Assembly (NCBI GenBank): GCA_003241215.1
Contig: QFOL01000025.1
Span: forward strand, 1-24,595
Length of the DNA stretch: 24,595 nt
Reading direction: 5' to 3'
DNA from: Agrobacterium fabrum
GTDB lineage: Bacteria > Pseudomonadota > Alphaproteobacteria > Rhizobiales > Rhizobiaceae
A model generated the notes under the pieces. That model was given only the letters and a program-made list of their open reading frames with translations. It was not told where the DNA came from and searched no databases. This document shows positions 1 through 6,476 of this stretch, piece by piece (position 1 is the stretch's first letter; the number at the start of each line of letters is the position of its first letter). A program made the translations under genes and the position numbers.

Positions 1-36
1 CTTTTTTTCGGTTTTGTGAAGGTTTTTTGAGAGGCC

Positions 37-402
37 TTACGCCACAAGGAGTTTGTTGACCTCATCCACCAGATCGCGCAGATGGAACGGCTTGGAAAGT
101 ACCTTGGCGTCCTTCGGAGCCTTCGAATCGGCGTTCAGCGCAACGGCTGCGAAGCCGGTGATGAACATGACCTTAAGGTCCGGGTCGAGTTCGGTCGCAC
201 GACGCGCAAGTTCGATGCCATCCATTTCAGGCATCACGATATCGGTCAGCAGCAGCGAAAATGGCTCTTCGCGAAGCCGGTCATAGGCGCTGGCGCCGTT
301 GTCGAAGGAAGAAACCTTGTAACCGGCTTTTTCCAGCGCCTTCACGAGGAAGCGGCGCATATCGTTGTCGTCTTCAGCGAGAAGAATTTTCTGATTCATC
401 AT
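37..402 (-). CDS. cpdR: CpdR-type single-domain response regulator
   Basis: This is a stand-alone receiver (REC) domain of 121 residues with no output domain. Visible receiver residues are the acidic pair D11/D12, phospho-acceptor D54 in the LTDIVMPEMDG motif, T82 and K104 before P105. In alpha-proteobacteria CpdR acts as a phosphorylation-controlled adaptor that brings substrates to the ClpXP protease during the cell cycle; that role is known for the family and inferred here from length and overall sequence. Two ATGs are adjacent (402 and 399) and no strong ribosome binding site separates them, so the true start may be one codon later. The gene is divergent from the amidohydrolase gene. A perfect TATAAT lies on this strand at 449-444 without a good -35 partner. 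I see no terminator in the 36 bases downstream. Confidence 0.88.
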   Translation of the reverse strand: MMNQKILLAEDDNDMRRFLVKALEKAGYKVSSFDNGASAYDRLREEPFSLLLTDIVMPEMDGIELARRATELDPDLKVMFITGFAAVALNADSKAPKDAKVLSKPFHLRDLVDEVNKLLVA

Positions 403-580
403 AAGTGACCGTAACTGCTCAATGTTTGGAATACCCTAGCCCGATTATAGGATTTTCACGGTAAATATCCTGTGAACGCATGAATCGGTATAGCGCTGCT
501 TTGGCGATAGTATGGACTTGCCGCACGGTAACTGGCAACATGAACATCCTGATAGTTTGCGACATGGTAAATGGCACTGA

Positions 581-1465
581 ATGGACTGGGTCACGGGTGA
601 ATATGAGCTGTTCGAGGTAACGGAACCTGCCGTTCAAACCCTGCCATTCGTCTATAATTCCCCCCATAGCGGCCGTTGTTACCCCATCTCCTTCCTTGAG
701 TCGGCACGGCTCGATTCGCACGAGATCCGTCGCTCCGAAGATCACTTCGTCGATGAGCTGTTCGCAGCAGCACCTGACATCGGCGCGCCGCTTCTGAAAG
801 CGAATTTCCCGCGCGCCTATCTCGACGTCAATCGCGAGCCCTACGAGCTCGATCCGCGCATGTTCGAAGGCACGCTTCCGCCCTATGCCAATATCGGCTC
901 CATGCGCGTCGCCGGCGGACTTGGAACAGTGCCGCGCATCGTCGCCGAGAATATGGATATCTACGCCCACCGCCTGCCGGTGGATGAAGCACTCTCGCGG
1001 ATAGAGACGATCTACAAGCCCTACCATGCCTGCCTGCGCCGCCTCCTTTCCCGCACCCATGCCCATTTCGGCATGGCGGTGCTGATCGACTGCCATTCCA
1101 TGCCGGGCAATATCCGCGTCACCGGCTCGAATCTGAGGCCGGATGTAATTATCGGCGATCGCTACGGCACCAGCGCATCCCAGGAAGTCTCCCGCGCCGC
1201 GCTGCATTTTCTTGAGGAACTGGGTTTCGTCGCGGTCTGCAACAAACCCTATGCCGGCGGCTTCATCACCGAACACTACGGCCGGCCGATCCGCTCGCTG
1301 CATGCGTTGCAGATCGAGGTCAACCGGGCTCTTTACGTGGATGAAAAGACGCTTCTGAAAAAAGCCGATTTCCCCGCCATTCAGGCATCGCTTGAAATCT
1401 TCATGCGCCAGCTCGGCGCCTTCGTTTCCGAATATGCGATAGAAACGTCGCTCGCTGCCGAATAG
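581..1465 (+). CDS. N-formylglutamate amidohydrolase family protein
   Basis: A 294-residue protein of the N-formylglutamate amidohydrolase (FGase) family, whose best-known member hydrolyses N-formyl-L-glutamate to glutamate and formate in histidine degradation. Family signatures run along the chain: NSPHSG at 27-31 with H29, DVNREP at 82-87, IDCHSMPG at 169-176, EHYGRP at 231-236 and QIEVNRALY near 244-252. The histidines and acidic residues in these blocks are the expected metal and catalytic ligands. No other hut genes are nearby, so a histidine-degradation role is not supported by context and the true substrate may be another N-formyl or N-acyl amino acid. ATG 581 is the first in-frame ATG; the Shine-Dalgarno sequence is poor. 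A short inverted repeat, TTGCC-N11-GGCAA (518-538), lies upstream. Confidence 0.85.
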   Translation: MDWVTGEYELFEVTEPAVQTLPFVYNSPHSGRCYPISFLESARLDSHEIRRSEDHFVDELFAAAPDIGAPLLKANFPRAYLDVNREPYELDPRMFEGTLPPYANIGSMRVAGGLGTVPRIVAENMDIYAHRLPVDEALSRIETIYKPYHACLRRLLSRTHAHFGMAVLIDCHSMPGNIRVTGSNLRPDVIIGDRYGTSASQEVSRAALHFLEELGFVAVCNKPYAGGFITEHYGRPIRSLHALQIEVNRALYVDEKTLLKKADFPAIQASLEIFMRQLGAFVSEYAIETSLAAE

Positions 1466-1524
1466 CCTTCGAATTAGCCGCTATTTCAATATTTTATCCC
1501 GTATCACCCGACCGCGTGCCGGGC

Positions 1525-1549
1525 AAAAAAAACCGCGCCTTGGCGCGGT
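1525..1549 (-). terminator. Rho-independent terminator of the sRNA
   Basis: On the minus strand an 8-bp stem (ACCGCGCC/GGCGCGGT, 1549-1542 with 1539-1532) is followed directly by a run of eight T residues. No minus-strand coding gene ends here, so the terminator itself points to a non-coding transcript. On the plus strand the hairpin is not followed by T residues, so it is not a terminator for the amidohydrolase gene. Confidence 0.75.
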
Positions 1550-1603
1550 CAAGTCTAGGGAGGAAACACCCAAGGAGGGTATTTACAGTCAAAGACTGCA
1601 ACA
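1525..1603 (-). ncRNA. Candidate trans-acting sRNA with anti-Shine-Dalgarno motifs (MmgR/alpha-r8-like?)
   Basis: No coding gene accounts for this stretch, yet on the minus strand it has the layout of a free-standing small RNA of about 79 nt. Hairpin 1 is CAGUC-UUU-GACUG (1598-1586). Hairpin 2 is ACCC-UCCUU-GGGU (1580-1568), with an anti-SD loop. A single-stranded UUUCCUCCC follows (around 1566-1558), then a terminator ACCGCGCC-AA-GGCGCGGU followed by a U run (1549-1525). A TTGACA box at 1634-1629 sits 17 bp upstream of a weak -10. CCUCC-type motifs that block ribosome binding sites are typical of rhizobial sRNAs. The length, and my memory of the roughly 77-nt MmgR (alpha-r8) RNA, suggest that family, but I could not verify the match. 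The 5' end is inferred from the promoter only. Confidence 0.6.
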
Positions 1604-1605
1604 TC

Positions 1606-1634
1606 ACGCTATGCATTATATGCACAATTGTCAA
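1606..1634 (-). promoter_or_regulatory. Candidate sigma70 promoter of the sRNA
   Basis: The minus strand carries a perfect -35 box TTGACA (1634-1629). At 17 bp the -10 hexamer would be TAGCGT (1611-1606), which is weak. A perfect TATAAT (1620-1615) also lies between them, but only 8 bp from the TTGACA. The imperfect palindrome TGCATTATATGCA (1612-1624) overlaps the spacer and could be a regulator site. Confidence 0.4.
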
Positions 1635-1656
1635 TCATTTTATTTTTTGCATATTT
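1628..1656 (+). promoter_or_regulatory. Candidate promoter of hisN
   Basis: TTGTCA (1628-1633) is separated by 17 bp of AT-rich DNA from ATATTT (1651-1656). The -35 box overlaps the TTGACA of the opposing sRNA promoter, so the two transcripts would start back to back and could compete for polymerase. The leader to the hisN start would be about 135-140 nt and contains the 17-bp tandem repeat. Confidence 0.35.
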
Positions 1657-1684
1657 TTTAGGCTTATGCTGAAAATATGGAAAC

Positions 1685-1718
1685 CCCGGCTCCGGTATTC
1701 GCCCGGCTCCGGTATTCG
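1685..1718 (+). repeat. Perfect 17-bp tandem duplication in the hisN leader
   Basis: The unit CCCGGCTCCGGTATTCG occurs twice with no gap (1685-1701 and 1702-1718) between the hisN promoter candidate and the hisN start. The unit length is not a multiple of three and no gene-like frame covers it, so it looks like a recent slippage duplication in untranslated DNA or a repeated binding site. Confidence 0.9.
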
Positions 1719-1800
1719 TATGAGTGGACGACGGATGCGATTCCAGTCTATGGATTGCGCCACAGGATTCAGATCACCATTTCAGGCAATGAGGTTTCGC

Positions 1801-2577
1801 ATGCTGCCCGACCGGGATTTCTTCTTCAAACTTGCCGATGCCGCCAGCGCCGAAACGCTTCCCCGCTTCCGCACGGGCATTGCCGTGACCAATAAGCAGG
1901 ATGGTGGCTACGATCCGGTGACGGAAGGCGATCAAGCAGCAGAAACCGCCATTCGCGCCCTCATCGAAGCGCGTTTTCCGCAGCACGGCATTTTGGGCGA
2001 AGAACACGGCACTATCGGCCTCGACCGCGATCATATCTGGGTCATCGACCCGATCGACGGCACCCGAGCCTTCATTTCCGGCGTACCCGTCTGGGGCACG
2101 CTGATCGGCTTCCAGTCGGCCGGCCGCGCCACCATGGGCATCATGGACCAGCCCTTCACCAAAGAGCGCTATTTCGCCGATGGCGAAGCGGCCTGGTACT
2201 TCGGGCCGGATGGCGAGCGGAAGATCCGCACGCGCGACTGTGCGTCGCTGTCGGACGCGGTGCTGTTCACCACAACGCCCCACATCTTCACCGCGGAAGA
2301 AAAACCGTTTTACGAGAAGGTACAGGATCAGGTCCGGCTTTTCCGCTACGGCGTGGATTGTTACGCCTATTGCCTGCTCGCCGCCGGTCATGTCGATCTG
2401 GTGATCGAATCCGGTCTGAAGCCCTATGATGTCGGCGCGTTGATCCCCGTTGTCGAACAGGCCGGCGGCATCATGACCACCTGGGATGGCGGACGTCCGG
2501 AAAATGGCGGCCGCATTCTCGCGGCCGGCTCAAAGGCGGTGCACGAACAGGCGCTCGCCATTCTCTCGAAGCTCTAG
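1801..2577 (+). CDS. hisN: Histidinol-phosphatase, inositol-monophosphatase family
   Basis: A 258-residue Mg2+-dependent phosphatase of the inositol monophosphatase fold. The signature pieces are GEEHG at 66-70, WVIDPIDGTRAF at 80-91 with metal ligands D83 and D86, and YDVGALIPVVEQAGG from 209 with D210. Members of this type in alpha-proteobacteria serve as the histidinol-phosphate phosphatase of histidine synthesis; other substrates such as inositol phosphates cannot be excluded. The frame stays open far upstream, but those residues do not resemble the family. ATG 1801 gives the usual length and has TGAGG a few bases upstream; ATG 1789 would add four residues. It converges on the hydrolase gene with only 20 bp between the stop codons. 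Confidence 0.85.
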   Translation: MLPDRDFFFKLADAASAETLPRFRTGIAVTNKQDGGYDPVTEGDQAAETAIRALIEARFPQHGILGEEHGTIGLDRDHIWVIDPIDGTRAFISGVPVWGTLIGFQSAGRATMGIMDQPFTKERYFADGEAAWYFGPDGERKIRTRDCASLSDAVLFTTTPHIFTAEEKPFYEKVQDQVRLFRYGVDCYAYCLLAAGHVDLVIESGLKPYDVGALIPVVEQAGGIMTTWDGGRPENGGRILAAGSKAVHEQALAILSKL

Positions 2578-2597
2578 GCTGCCCGTTTAAGCGGCCA

Positions 2598-3539
2598 TCA
2601 CTCCGGCGCAAAAAAGGCGTCGATGGCCGCCAGCGCCTGCTTGCGGAAAACGTCTCGCTCATGCAGCAATTCGTGGCGCGCGCCGGTGATTGGAAGAAGC
2701 TGCGCTGCCCGGAAATTACGGGAGAGTTCCTCCTGCGCCTTATAGGGGGTGATCGTATCCAACATCGGCGCCAGAATGAGGGTCGGAATGGTGATATTCG
2801 TCAGATGGTCCTGGCGGACCACCCGCCCCATCGCCTTCAGCGCCTCATGGACCCAGCGCGCCGTCGGCGCACCGATGAACAGTTCCGGAAATTGCCGGTG
2901 CAGGCCAAGGTTTCTTGCAAAACGCCTGGCATCGGAGGTGAGCGGATTACCGTCGAAATCCCGCTCCCGCTGATCCTTGCCGAGCTGAACCCGCCCAAGA
3001 CCAACAAGGCTGAGAGCCGTCGCCACCACCCGAATGACGGACGAGGGAACCGATTGCTGGCTGTCCAGCTCGATGAAAGGCGAGCAAAGCGCCAGACGGT
3101 CGATCCGGTTCGACAGGCCGGGTGCAGCGGCAAGCGCGGCAAGCGCGCCGGTGGAATGCGCGATCATGAAGAAGGGCAGCCGCGTATCCGGCAGCACCAC
3201 CTGCTCGAGAAACAGGCTGATGTCACGCTGGTAGTCGGAAAAGCGCCGTACATGCCCGGCGCCTGCATTTTTAAGCAGCCTTTCGGAACCGCCCTGCCCA
3301 CGCGTATCGAAGGTCGCGACCCAGAAGCCCATCGCCGTCAGATCGGTGACGGTCTCGAAATATTTCTCGATACATTCGTTCCTGCCATGCAGCAGAACCA
3401 CAGTGCCGCGGGCAATGGGACGGCTGGCGCGGAAGATCGCATATCGGAGCTGCTTGCCGCCATGGCCGGTAAAATATCCGACGGTATGGTTGCCGGGAAC
3501 CGGGTTGTCTTCACTGGCGCGCAATGTGGCTTCGATCAT
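2598..3539 (-). CDS. Alpha/beta hydrolase, lysophospholipase-like
   Basis: A 313-residue alpha/beta hydrolase of the PldB/monoacylglycerol-lipase (Hydrolase_4) type, predicted to be a serine esterase acting on lysophospholipids or monoglycerides. The oxyanion region is LLHGRNE (49-54). The nucleophile elbow is AHSTG (127-131, S129), with alanine in place of the usual first glycine of GxSxG. The acid is probably D261 (PMLDTITP) and the base H289 (GARHELLHE). There is no signal peptide or membrane segment, so it is probably cytoplasmic. The frame is open further upstream, but ATG 3539 is preceded by GGAAAG and gives the usual N-terminus. A candidate attenuator lies upstream (3607-3743). Confidence 0.82.
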   Translation of the reverse strand: MIEATLRASEDNPVPGNHTVGYFTGHGGKQLRYAIFRASRPIARGTVVLLHGRNECIEKYFETVTDLTAMGFWVATFDTRGQGGSERLLKNAGAGHVRRFSDYQRDISLFLEQVVLPDTRLPFFMIAHSTGALAALAAAPGLSNRIDRLALCSPFIELDSQQSVPSSVIRVVATALSLVGLGRVQLGKDQRERDFDGNPLTSDARRFARNLGLHRQFPELFIGAPTARWVHEALKAMGRVVRQDHLTNITIPTLILAPMLDTITPYKAQEELSRNFRAAQLLPITGARHELLHERDVFRKQALAAIDAFFAPE

Positions 3540-3756
3540 CGGTCTTTTCCGGCTGTTCTGCCTTTTCGGGATAGGTCGGCGGCGCAGGAAGGTCAAAGAA
3601 AAAATTGCCGGAACCGTCGGTTAAAGCAGTCGCGGTTCCGGCGAATAAGACAGAAGAAGAAGGGACGTTATTGCTTCTGTCCACGGAGAATGTCTCCGAT
3701 GACCGATGTTTTATGGTTCCCAAACTGAACGATGCCGGAACCGGATGTTCAGCCAT
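3511..3756 (-). CDS. Possible small leader or hypothetical ORF
   Basis: An 81-codon frame with acidic and proline-rich C-terminal content (FFFDLPAPP, then YPEKAEQPEK) runs into the first codons of the hydrolase gene and stops 29 bp inside it. If translated it would be coupled to the hydrolase. No Shine-Dalgarno sequence precedes ATG 3756, a GTG start near the middle is equally possible, and I recognise no family. The frame also spans the inverted repeat and T-run described separately, which argues that this stretch may instead be an untranslated leader. This is a weak call. Confidence 0.2.
   Translation of the reverse strand: MAEHPVPASFSLGTIKHRSSETFSVDRSNNVPSSSVLFAGTATALTDGSGNFFFDLPAPPTYPEKAEQPEKTDDRSHIARQ
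3607..3743 (-). promoter_or_regulatory. Candidate transcription attenuator with two competing pairings
   Basis: The decamer GCCGGAACCG occurs three times: plus-oriented at 3734-3743 and 3607-3616, inverted at 3633-3642. In minus-strand RNA the middle copy can pair with the downstream copy (16-nt loop), giving a 10-bp GC-rich stem followed by AAUUUUUU, a standard intrinsic terminator. It can alternatively pair with the upstream copy, which would prevent that stem. The T run ends about 60 nt before the hydrolase start. Between the first two copies is a small hairpin, CGGAGA-ATG-TCTCCG. No promoter was recognised with confidence, and no known riboswitch family was identified. Confidence 0.4.
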
Positions 3757-3776
3757 GGTTCATGTTGCACGGCCCC

Positions 3777-3805
3777 CTTGACGCCGCGCATGACCATTCC
3801 CATCT
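3777..3805 (+). promoter_or_regulatory. RpoH (sigma32)-type heat-shock promoter
   Basis: CTTG (3777-3780), an 18-bp spacer, then CCCATCT (3799-3805) fits the heat-shock promoter layout described for alpha-proteobacteria (CTTG-N17-18 then a CCCAT/CYTAT-like -10). Transcription would start near 3812, giving a leader of about 96 nt ahead of the Hsp20 start codon, the size expected for a ROSE leader. Confidence 0.7.
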
Positions 3806-3811
3806 CCTTCA

Positions 3812-3907
3812 TGCGGTCGCCAGAACGGGGCCGCGCCAAATGTCCTGCCATCGCCAGAATGGGATGCCGGACTTAACCGCAAACAGTCGCTTCTTAAGGA
3901 GGACACC
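3812..3907 (+). promoter_or_regulatory. ROSE-like RNA thermometer in the Hsp20 leader
   Basis: The leader ends in a hairpin that hides the ribosome binding site: GUCGCUUCUUAAGGAGGAC (3886-3904). GUC pairs with GAC, and CUUC pairs with GGAG around a UUAA loop, with an unpaired G at 3889. The 5' strand holds UCGCU, matching the UYGCU motif that faces the Shine-Dalgarno sequence in ROSE elements; the bulged or G-G-paired guanine is the heat-labile feature of the class. ROSE elements are known in front of small heat-shock genes in Bradyrhizobium, Rhizobium and Agrobacterium. The 5' boundary is taken from the predicted promoter, and the upstream hairpins were not folded computationally. Confidence 0.8.
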
Positions 3908-4390
3908 ATGCGTCACGTTGATTTTTCCCCCCTCTATCGTTCCACCGTCGGCTTCGACCGTCTTTTTTCGATGCTTGACGGCCTCGGCCAGCCTGAACAG
4001 GCCCAATCCTATCCGCCTTACAATATCGAGCGGACGGGCGAGAACACCTATCGCATCACCATGGCCGTTGCCGGTTTCGATGAAACCGAACTCAGCATCG
4101 AGTCCCGCGCCAATGCGCTGACCGTTAAGGCCGAGAAGGCCGCCGACGAGAAGGCTACGGAAGGTGAGTTCCTGTATCGCGGCATCGCCACACGCGCTTT
4201 CGAACGCCGCTTCCAGCTTGCCGATCACGTCGAAGTCCAGACCGCCTCTCTCAAGAACGGCCTGCTCCATATCGATCTCATCCGCAACATTCCGGAAGCC
4301 ATGAAACCGCGCCGCATTGCGATCTCGTCCGACAGCGCCGACGCGCCGAAGACCATCGAAGCCCAGATCACGCCGGCTCAGGTCAACTAA
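3908..4390 (+). CDS. Small heat-shock protein, Hsp20/IbpA class
   Basis: A 160-residue alpha-crystallin-type chaperone that would bind unfolding proteins in the cytoplasm and hold them for refolding by DnaK/ClpB. The N-terminal arm has phenylalanines (FDRLF, 16-20). The alpha-crystallin domain spans about residues 35-140, beginning with YNIERTGENTYRI and ending with LKNGLLHIDL (115-124), the conserved GLL/GVL block; a polar tail follows. IPEAMKPR (128-135) follows that block, as in IbpA-like bacterial class A proteins. ATG 3908 is preceded by AAGGAGG at ideal spacing, but this site is sequestered in the ROSE-like hairpin. Together with the RpoH-type promoter this predicts double heat control, at transcription and translation. 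The gene stands alone and ends at a strong terminator. Confidence 0.93.
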   Translation: MRHVDFSPLYRSTVGFDRLFSMLDGLGQPEQAQSYPPYNIERTGENTYRITMAVAGFDETELSIESRANALTVKAEKAADEKATEGEFLYRGIATRAFERRFQLADHVEVQTASLKNGLLHIDLIRNIPEAMKPRRIAISSDSADAPKTIEAQITPAQVN

Positions 4391-4411
4391 GATTTCCGCG
4401 ATGAAAAAAGA

Positions 4412-4437
4412 ACGGCCCCTTTACGGGGCCGTTTTTA
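4412..4437. terminator. Bidirectional Rho-independent terminator
   Basis: An 8-bp stem, ACGGCCCC-TTTAC-GGGGCCGT (4412-4432), is followed by TTTTATTT on the plus strand. On the minus strand it is followed by TCTTTTTT. It therefore serves both the Hsp20 gene (plus) and the transporter gene (minus), which converge here. Confidence 0.85.
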
Positions 4438-4455
4438 TTTACGGAAATCCCTGTG

Positions 4456-5475
4456 TCAGCGAACGGATACCGCCACGGCTTCCGCAGCCGCCGCTTCCGC
4501 AATCGCCGCCTTTTCATGGGCCTTGCGGGCATAGCGCTGGGCCAGAACCGCACAGACCATCAACTGAATCTGATGGAAAAGCATGATCGGCAGGACGATT
4601 GCGCCGATGCTCTGGCCGGCGAAAATCGCACCCGCCATGGGCACGCCGCTGGCGAGGCTCTTCTTGGAGCCGCAGAAGGTTATGGTGATTTCATCCGCCT
4701 TTTCGAAACCCAGCAACCGGCTGCCGAACATCGTCAGGCACAGAACCACCGCCAGAAGCAGAATGTTGATGAGGATGACCACGCCGATGTCCCTCAGCGA
4801 AAACGTGTGCCAGATGCCCTCGATCACCGCATCGGAGAAAGCGAGATAGACCACCATCAGGATCGAACCGCGGTCGACGGGAGACAGTAATTTCTTGCGC
4901 GCCCGGATCCAGTCGCCGATCCACGGCTGCAACACCTGGCCGACGATGAAGGGCAAAAGCAGCTGCAGGAAAATCTGCAGGAAGGCGTCCAGCGAAAAAC
5001 CGCCGCCATGGCCACCGACAGTGAAGAGGAAACCGACCAGCAACGGCGTCAGAAACATGCCGAAAATATTCGACGCCGAGGCCGAGCAGATCGCGGCCGG
5101 CACATTTCCGCCGGCCATGGAGGTGAAGGCAATGGAAGACTGCACGGTGGACGGCAGCACACAGAGAAACAGCACGCCCATATAAAGCGGCGCCGGCAGG
5201 ATGCTTTCCGGAATGAAGCCGATTGCCACGCCGAGAAGCGGAAAAACGCCGAAGGTGACGAGCAGGATCACCAGATGCAGGCGCCAGTGCAGGATACCGG
5301 CAATCACCACATCCCGCGAAAGCCGCGCGCCATGCAGGAAAAACAGAAGCGCAATCGCGAGTTTCGTCGCAAGGCCGAAATATTCCGCCGGCTCGCCGCT
5401 GATCGGCAAGATGGACGCCAGGATCACGGTGGCCACCAGCATCATGGTGAAACGGTCGGGCAGGAAACGGGTCAT
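4456..5475 (-). CDS. SBF-like transporter (bile acid:Na+ symporter family)
   Basis: A 339-residue polytopic membrane protein with about nine or ten hydrophobic segments, of the SBF-like branch of the bile acid:sodium symporter superfamily. Typical blocks are LLFFLHGARLSRD near the N-terminus, LPSTVQSSIAFTSMAGGN (the conserved crossover motif containing PSTVQ) in the middle, and ITFCGSKKSLASGVPMA towards the end. Members transport organic anions, but the substrate of this branch is generally unknown and nothing here reveals it. ATG 5475 was preferred to the first in-frame ATG (5493) because GGAAAG lies seven bases upstream and the N-terminus then starts directly at the first membrane segment. 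It is divergent from a LysR gene, which probably controls it, and ends at the shared bidirectional terminator. Confidence 0.85.
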   Translation of the reverse strand: MTRFLPDRFTMMLVATVILASILPISGEPAEYFGLATKLAIALLFFLHGARLSRDVVIAGILHWRLHLVILLVTFGVFPLLGVAIGFIPESILPAPLYMGVLFLCVLPSTVQSSIAFTSMAGGNVPAAICSASASNIFGMFLTPLLVGFLFTVGGHGGGFSLDAFLQIFLQLLLPFIVGQVLQPWIGDWIRARKKLLSPVDRGSILMVVYLAFSDAVIEGIWHTFSLRDIGVVILINILLLAVVLCLTMFGSRLLGFEKADEITITFCGSKKSLASGVPMAGAIFAGQSIGAIVLPIMLFHQIQLMVCAVLAQRYARKAHEKAAIAEAAAAEAVAVSVR

Positions 5476-5556
5476 GGCAAGTCTTTCCGGCATCGGTTTT
5501 GCTTGAAACGGGCGCCACTATCGCTCATCATGATTTCGGATGCAAAGATTAACAGT

Positions 5557-5573
5557 TATCACGATTTGAGATA
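5557..5573. promoter_or_regulatory. Candidate LysR-regulator binding site
   Basis: The interrupted palindrome TATC-N9-GATA (5557-5573) touches the LysR start codon within the 98-bp divergent intergenic region. A second small palindrome, ATCATGAT, lies around 5527-5534. LysR proteins usually bind such sites between their own gene and the divergent target. The exact operator cannot be fixed from one sequence. Confidence 0.3.
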
Positions 5574-6434
5574 ATGCTGAACCTTCAACATCTTGCCAGC
5601 TTCGTCATGCTGCAGCAAACCGGCAGTTTCACACTGGCTGCCGAGCGGCTGGGCATTGGCCAGTCCACCGTCAGCCAGCACATTCAAAGGCTTGAGGCAA
5701 CGCTAGGCCGCCGGCTGATCGCGCGCAGCACCCATCAGGTGAAACTGACGGGTGAGGGCGAAGCGCTTTTGGGTTATGCCCGCAACATGCTGGAAATCGA
5801 TAGCAAGGTCTCCTCCCTCTTCAGCGAAAACCGCCTGCGCGGGCGGTTGCGGCTGGGTATATCGGAGGATTTCGTCGCCAGCCGGCTGACGGCCATTCTG
5901 GAGGAATTCATCCGCCTTTATCCATTGGTGGATCTGGAACTGACGGTTTCGCTGAGCGGCGTTCTTTACCAGATGCAGGATAATGGCGAGCTGGATGTGG
6001 TGCTGGCCAAGCGGCGTCTTGGCGACAAGCTGGGTCACTTTCTTTATCGCGAACCGCTTGTCTGGCTGGCGCGCGACCCGGAGCGCATGCTGAACCAGCC
6101 GGACGCCTTGCCGCTGATCGCCTTCCCGCCGCCGAGCATTACCAGAAAGGCGGCGCAGGAAGCCTTGGACCGGGCCGGCCTCTCCTGGCGGATCGTCTGC
6201 ACCTGCGGCAGCCTGAGCGGGCTGACCGCTGCGGCAAGAGCGGGCATGGGCATTCTGGTACAGCCCCGCAGCATGGCCCCCGCCGGCCTCAGGGAAATTG
6301 CAGCAGGTGTATTGCCGGCTCTGGAGGATGTGGAATTCGTGCTTCAGCCGAGCAAGGGCACGGACACGAAGCTGGTGCGCGCCCTTTCCGATCTCGTGTC
6401 GAGCAAGAGCATCGCGCCCGGCAGCTTCGTATAG
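5574..6434 (+). CDS. LysR-family transcriptional regulator
   Basis: A 286-residue regulator with the LysR layout. The N-terminal winged helix-turn-helix spans about residues 1-60 (NLQHLASFVMLQQTGSFTLAAERLG, then QSTVSQHIQRLEATLGRRL). The inducer-binding domain spans about 90-280, including the LRLGISEDF strand and SGLTAAARAGMGILVQP near 213-229. The inducer is unknown. Divergent placement next to the SBF-like transporter gene suggests that it controls uptake or export of that transporter's substrate, a standard LysR arrangement. The Shine-Dalgarno sequence is weak (GAG at 5568-5570). It converges on glpK with a 42-bp gap in which I see no strong terminator. Confidence 0.9.
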   Translation: MLNLQHLASFVMLQQTGSFTLAAERLGIGQSTVSQHIQRLEATLGRRLIARSTHQVKLTGEGEALLGYARNMLEIDSKVSSLFSENRLRGRLRLGISEDFVASRLTAILEEFIRLYPLVDLELTVSLSGVLYQMQDNGELDVVLAKRRLGDKLGHFLYREPLVWLARDPERMLNQPDALPLIAFPPPSITRKAAQEALDRAGLSWRIVCTCGSLSGLTAAARAGMGILVQPRSMAPAGLREIAAGVLPALEDVEFVLQPSKGTDTKLVRALSDLVSSKSIAPGSFV

Positions 6435-6476
6435 ATTTCCGGGCGCAGACCGCTTTACGCTTTTGCGGGAAATGCC

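Noticed and set aside
403..580. CtrA-type sites (TTAA-N7-TTAA) between cpdR and the amidohydrolase
   Set aside because: No matching pair of TTAA half-sites is present in this gap.
419..1303. A 294-codon minus-strand frame opposite the amidohydrolase gene
   Set aside because: The plus-strand frame carries all family motifs of N-formylglutamate amidohydrolase; the minus frame resembles nothing known.
1516..1800. N-terminal extension of hisN back to 1516
   Set aside because: It would run antisense through the sRNA terminator and across the 17-bp tandem repeat, and the extra residues have no similarity to the phosphatase family.
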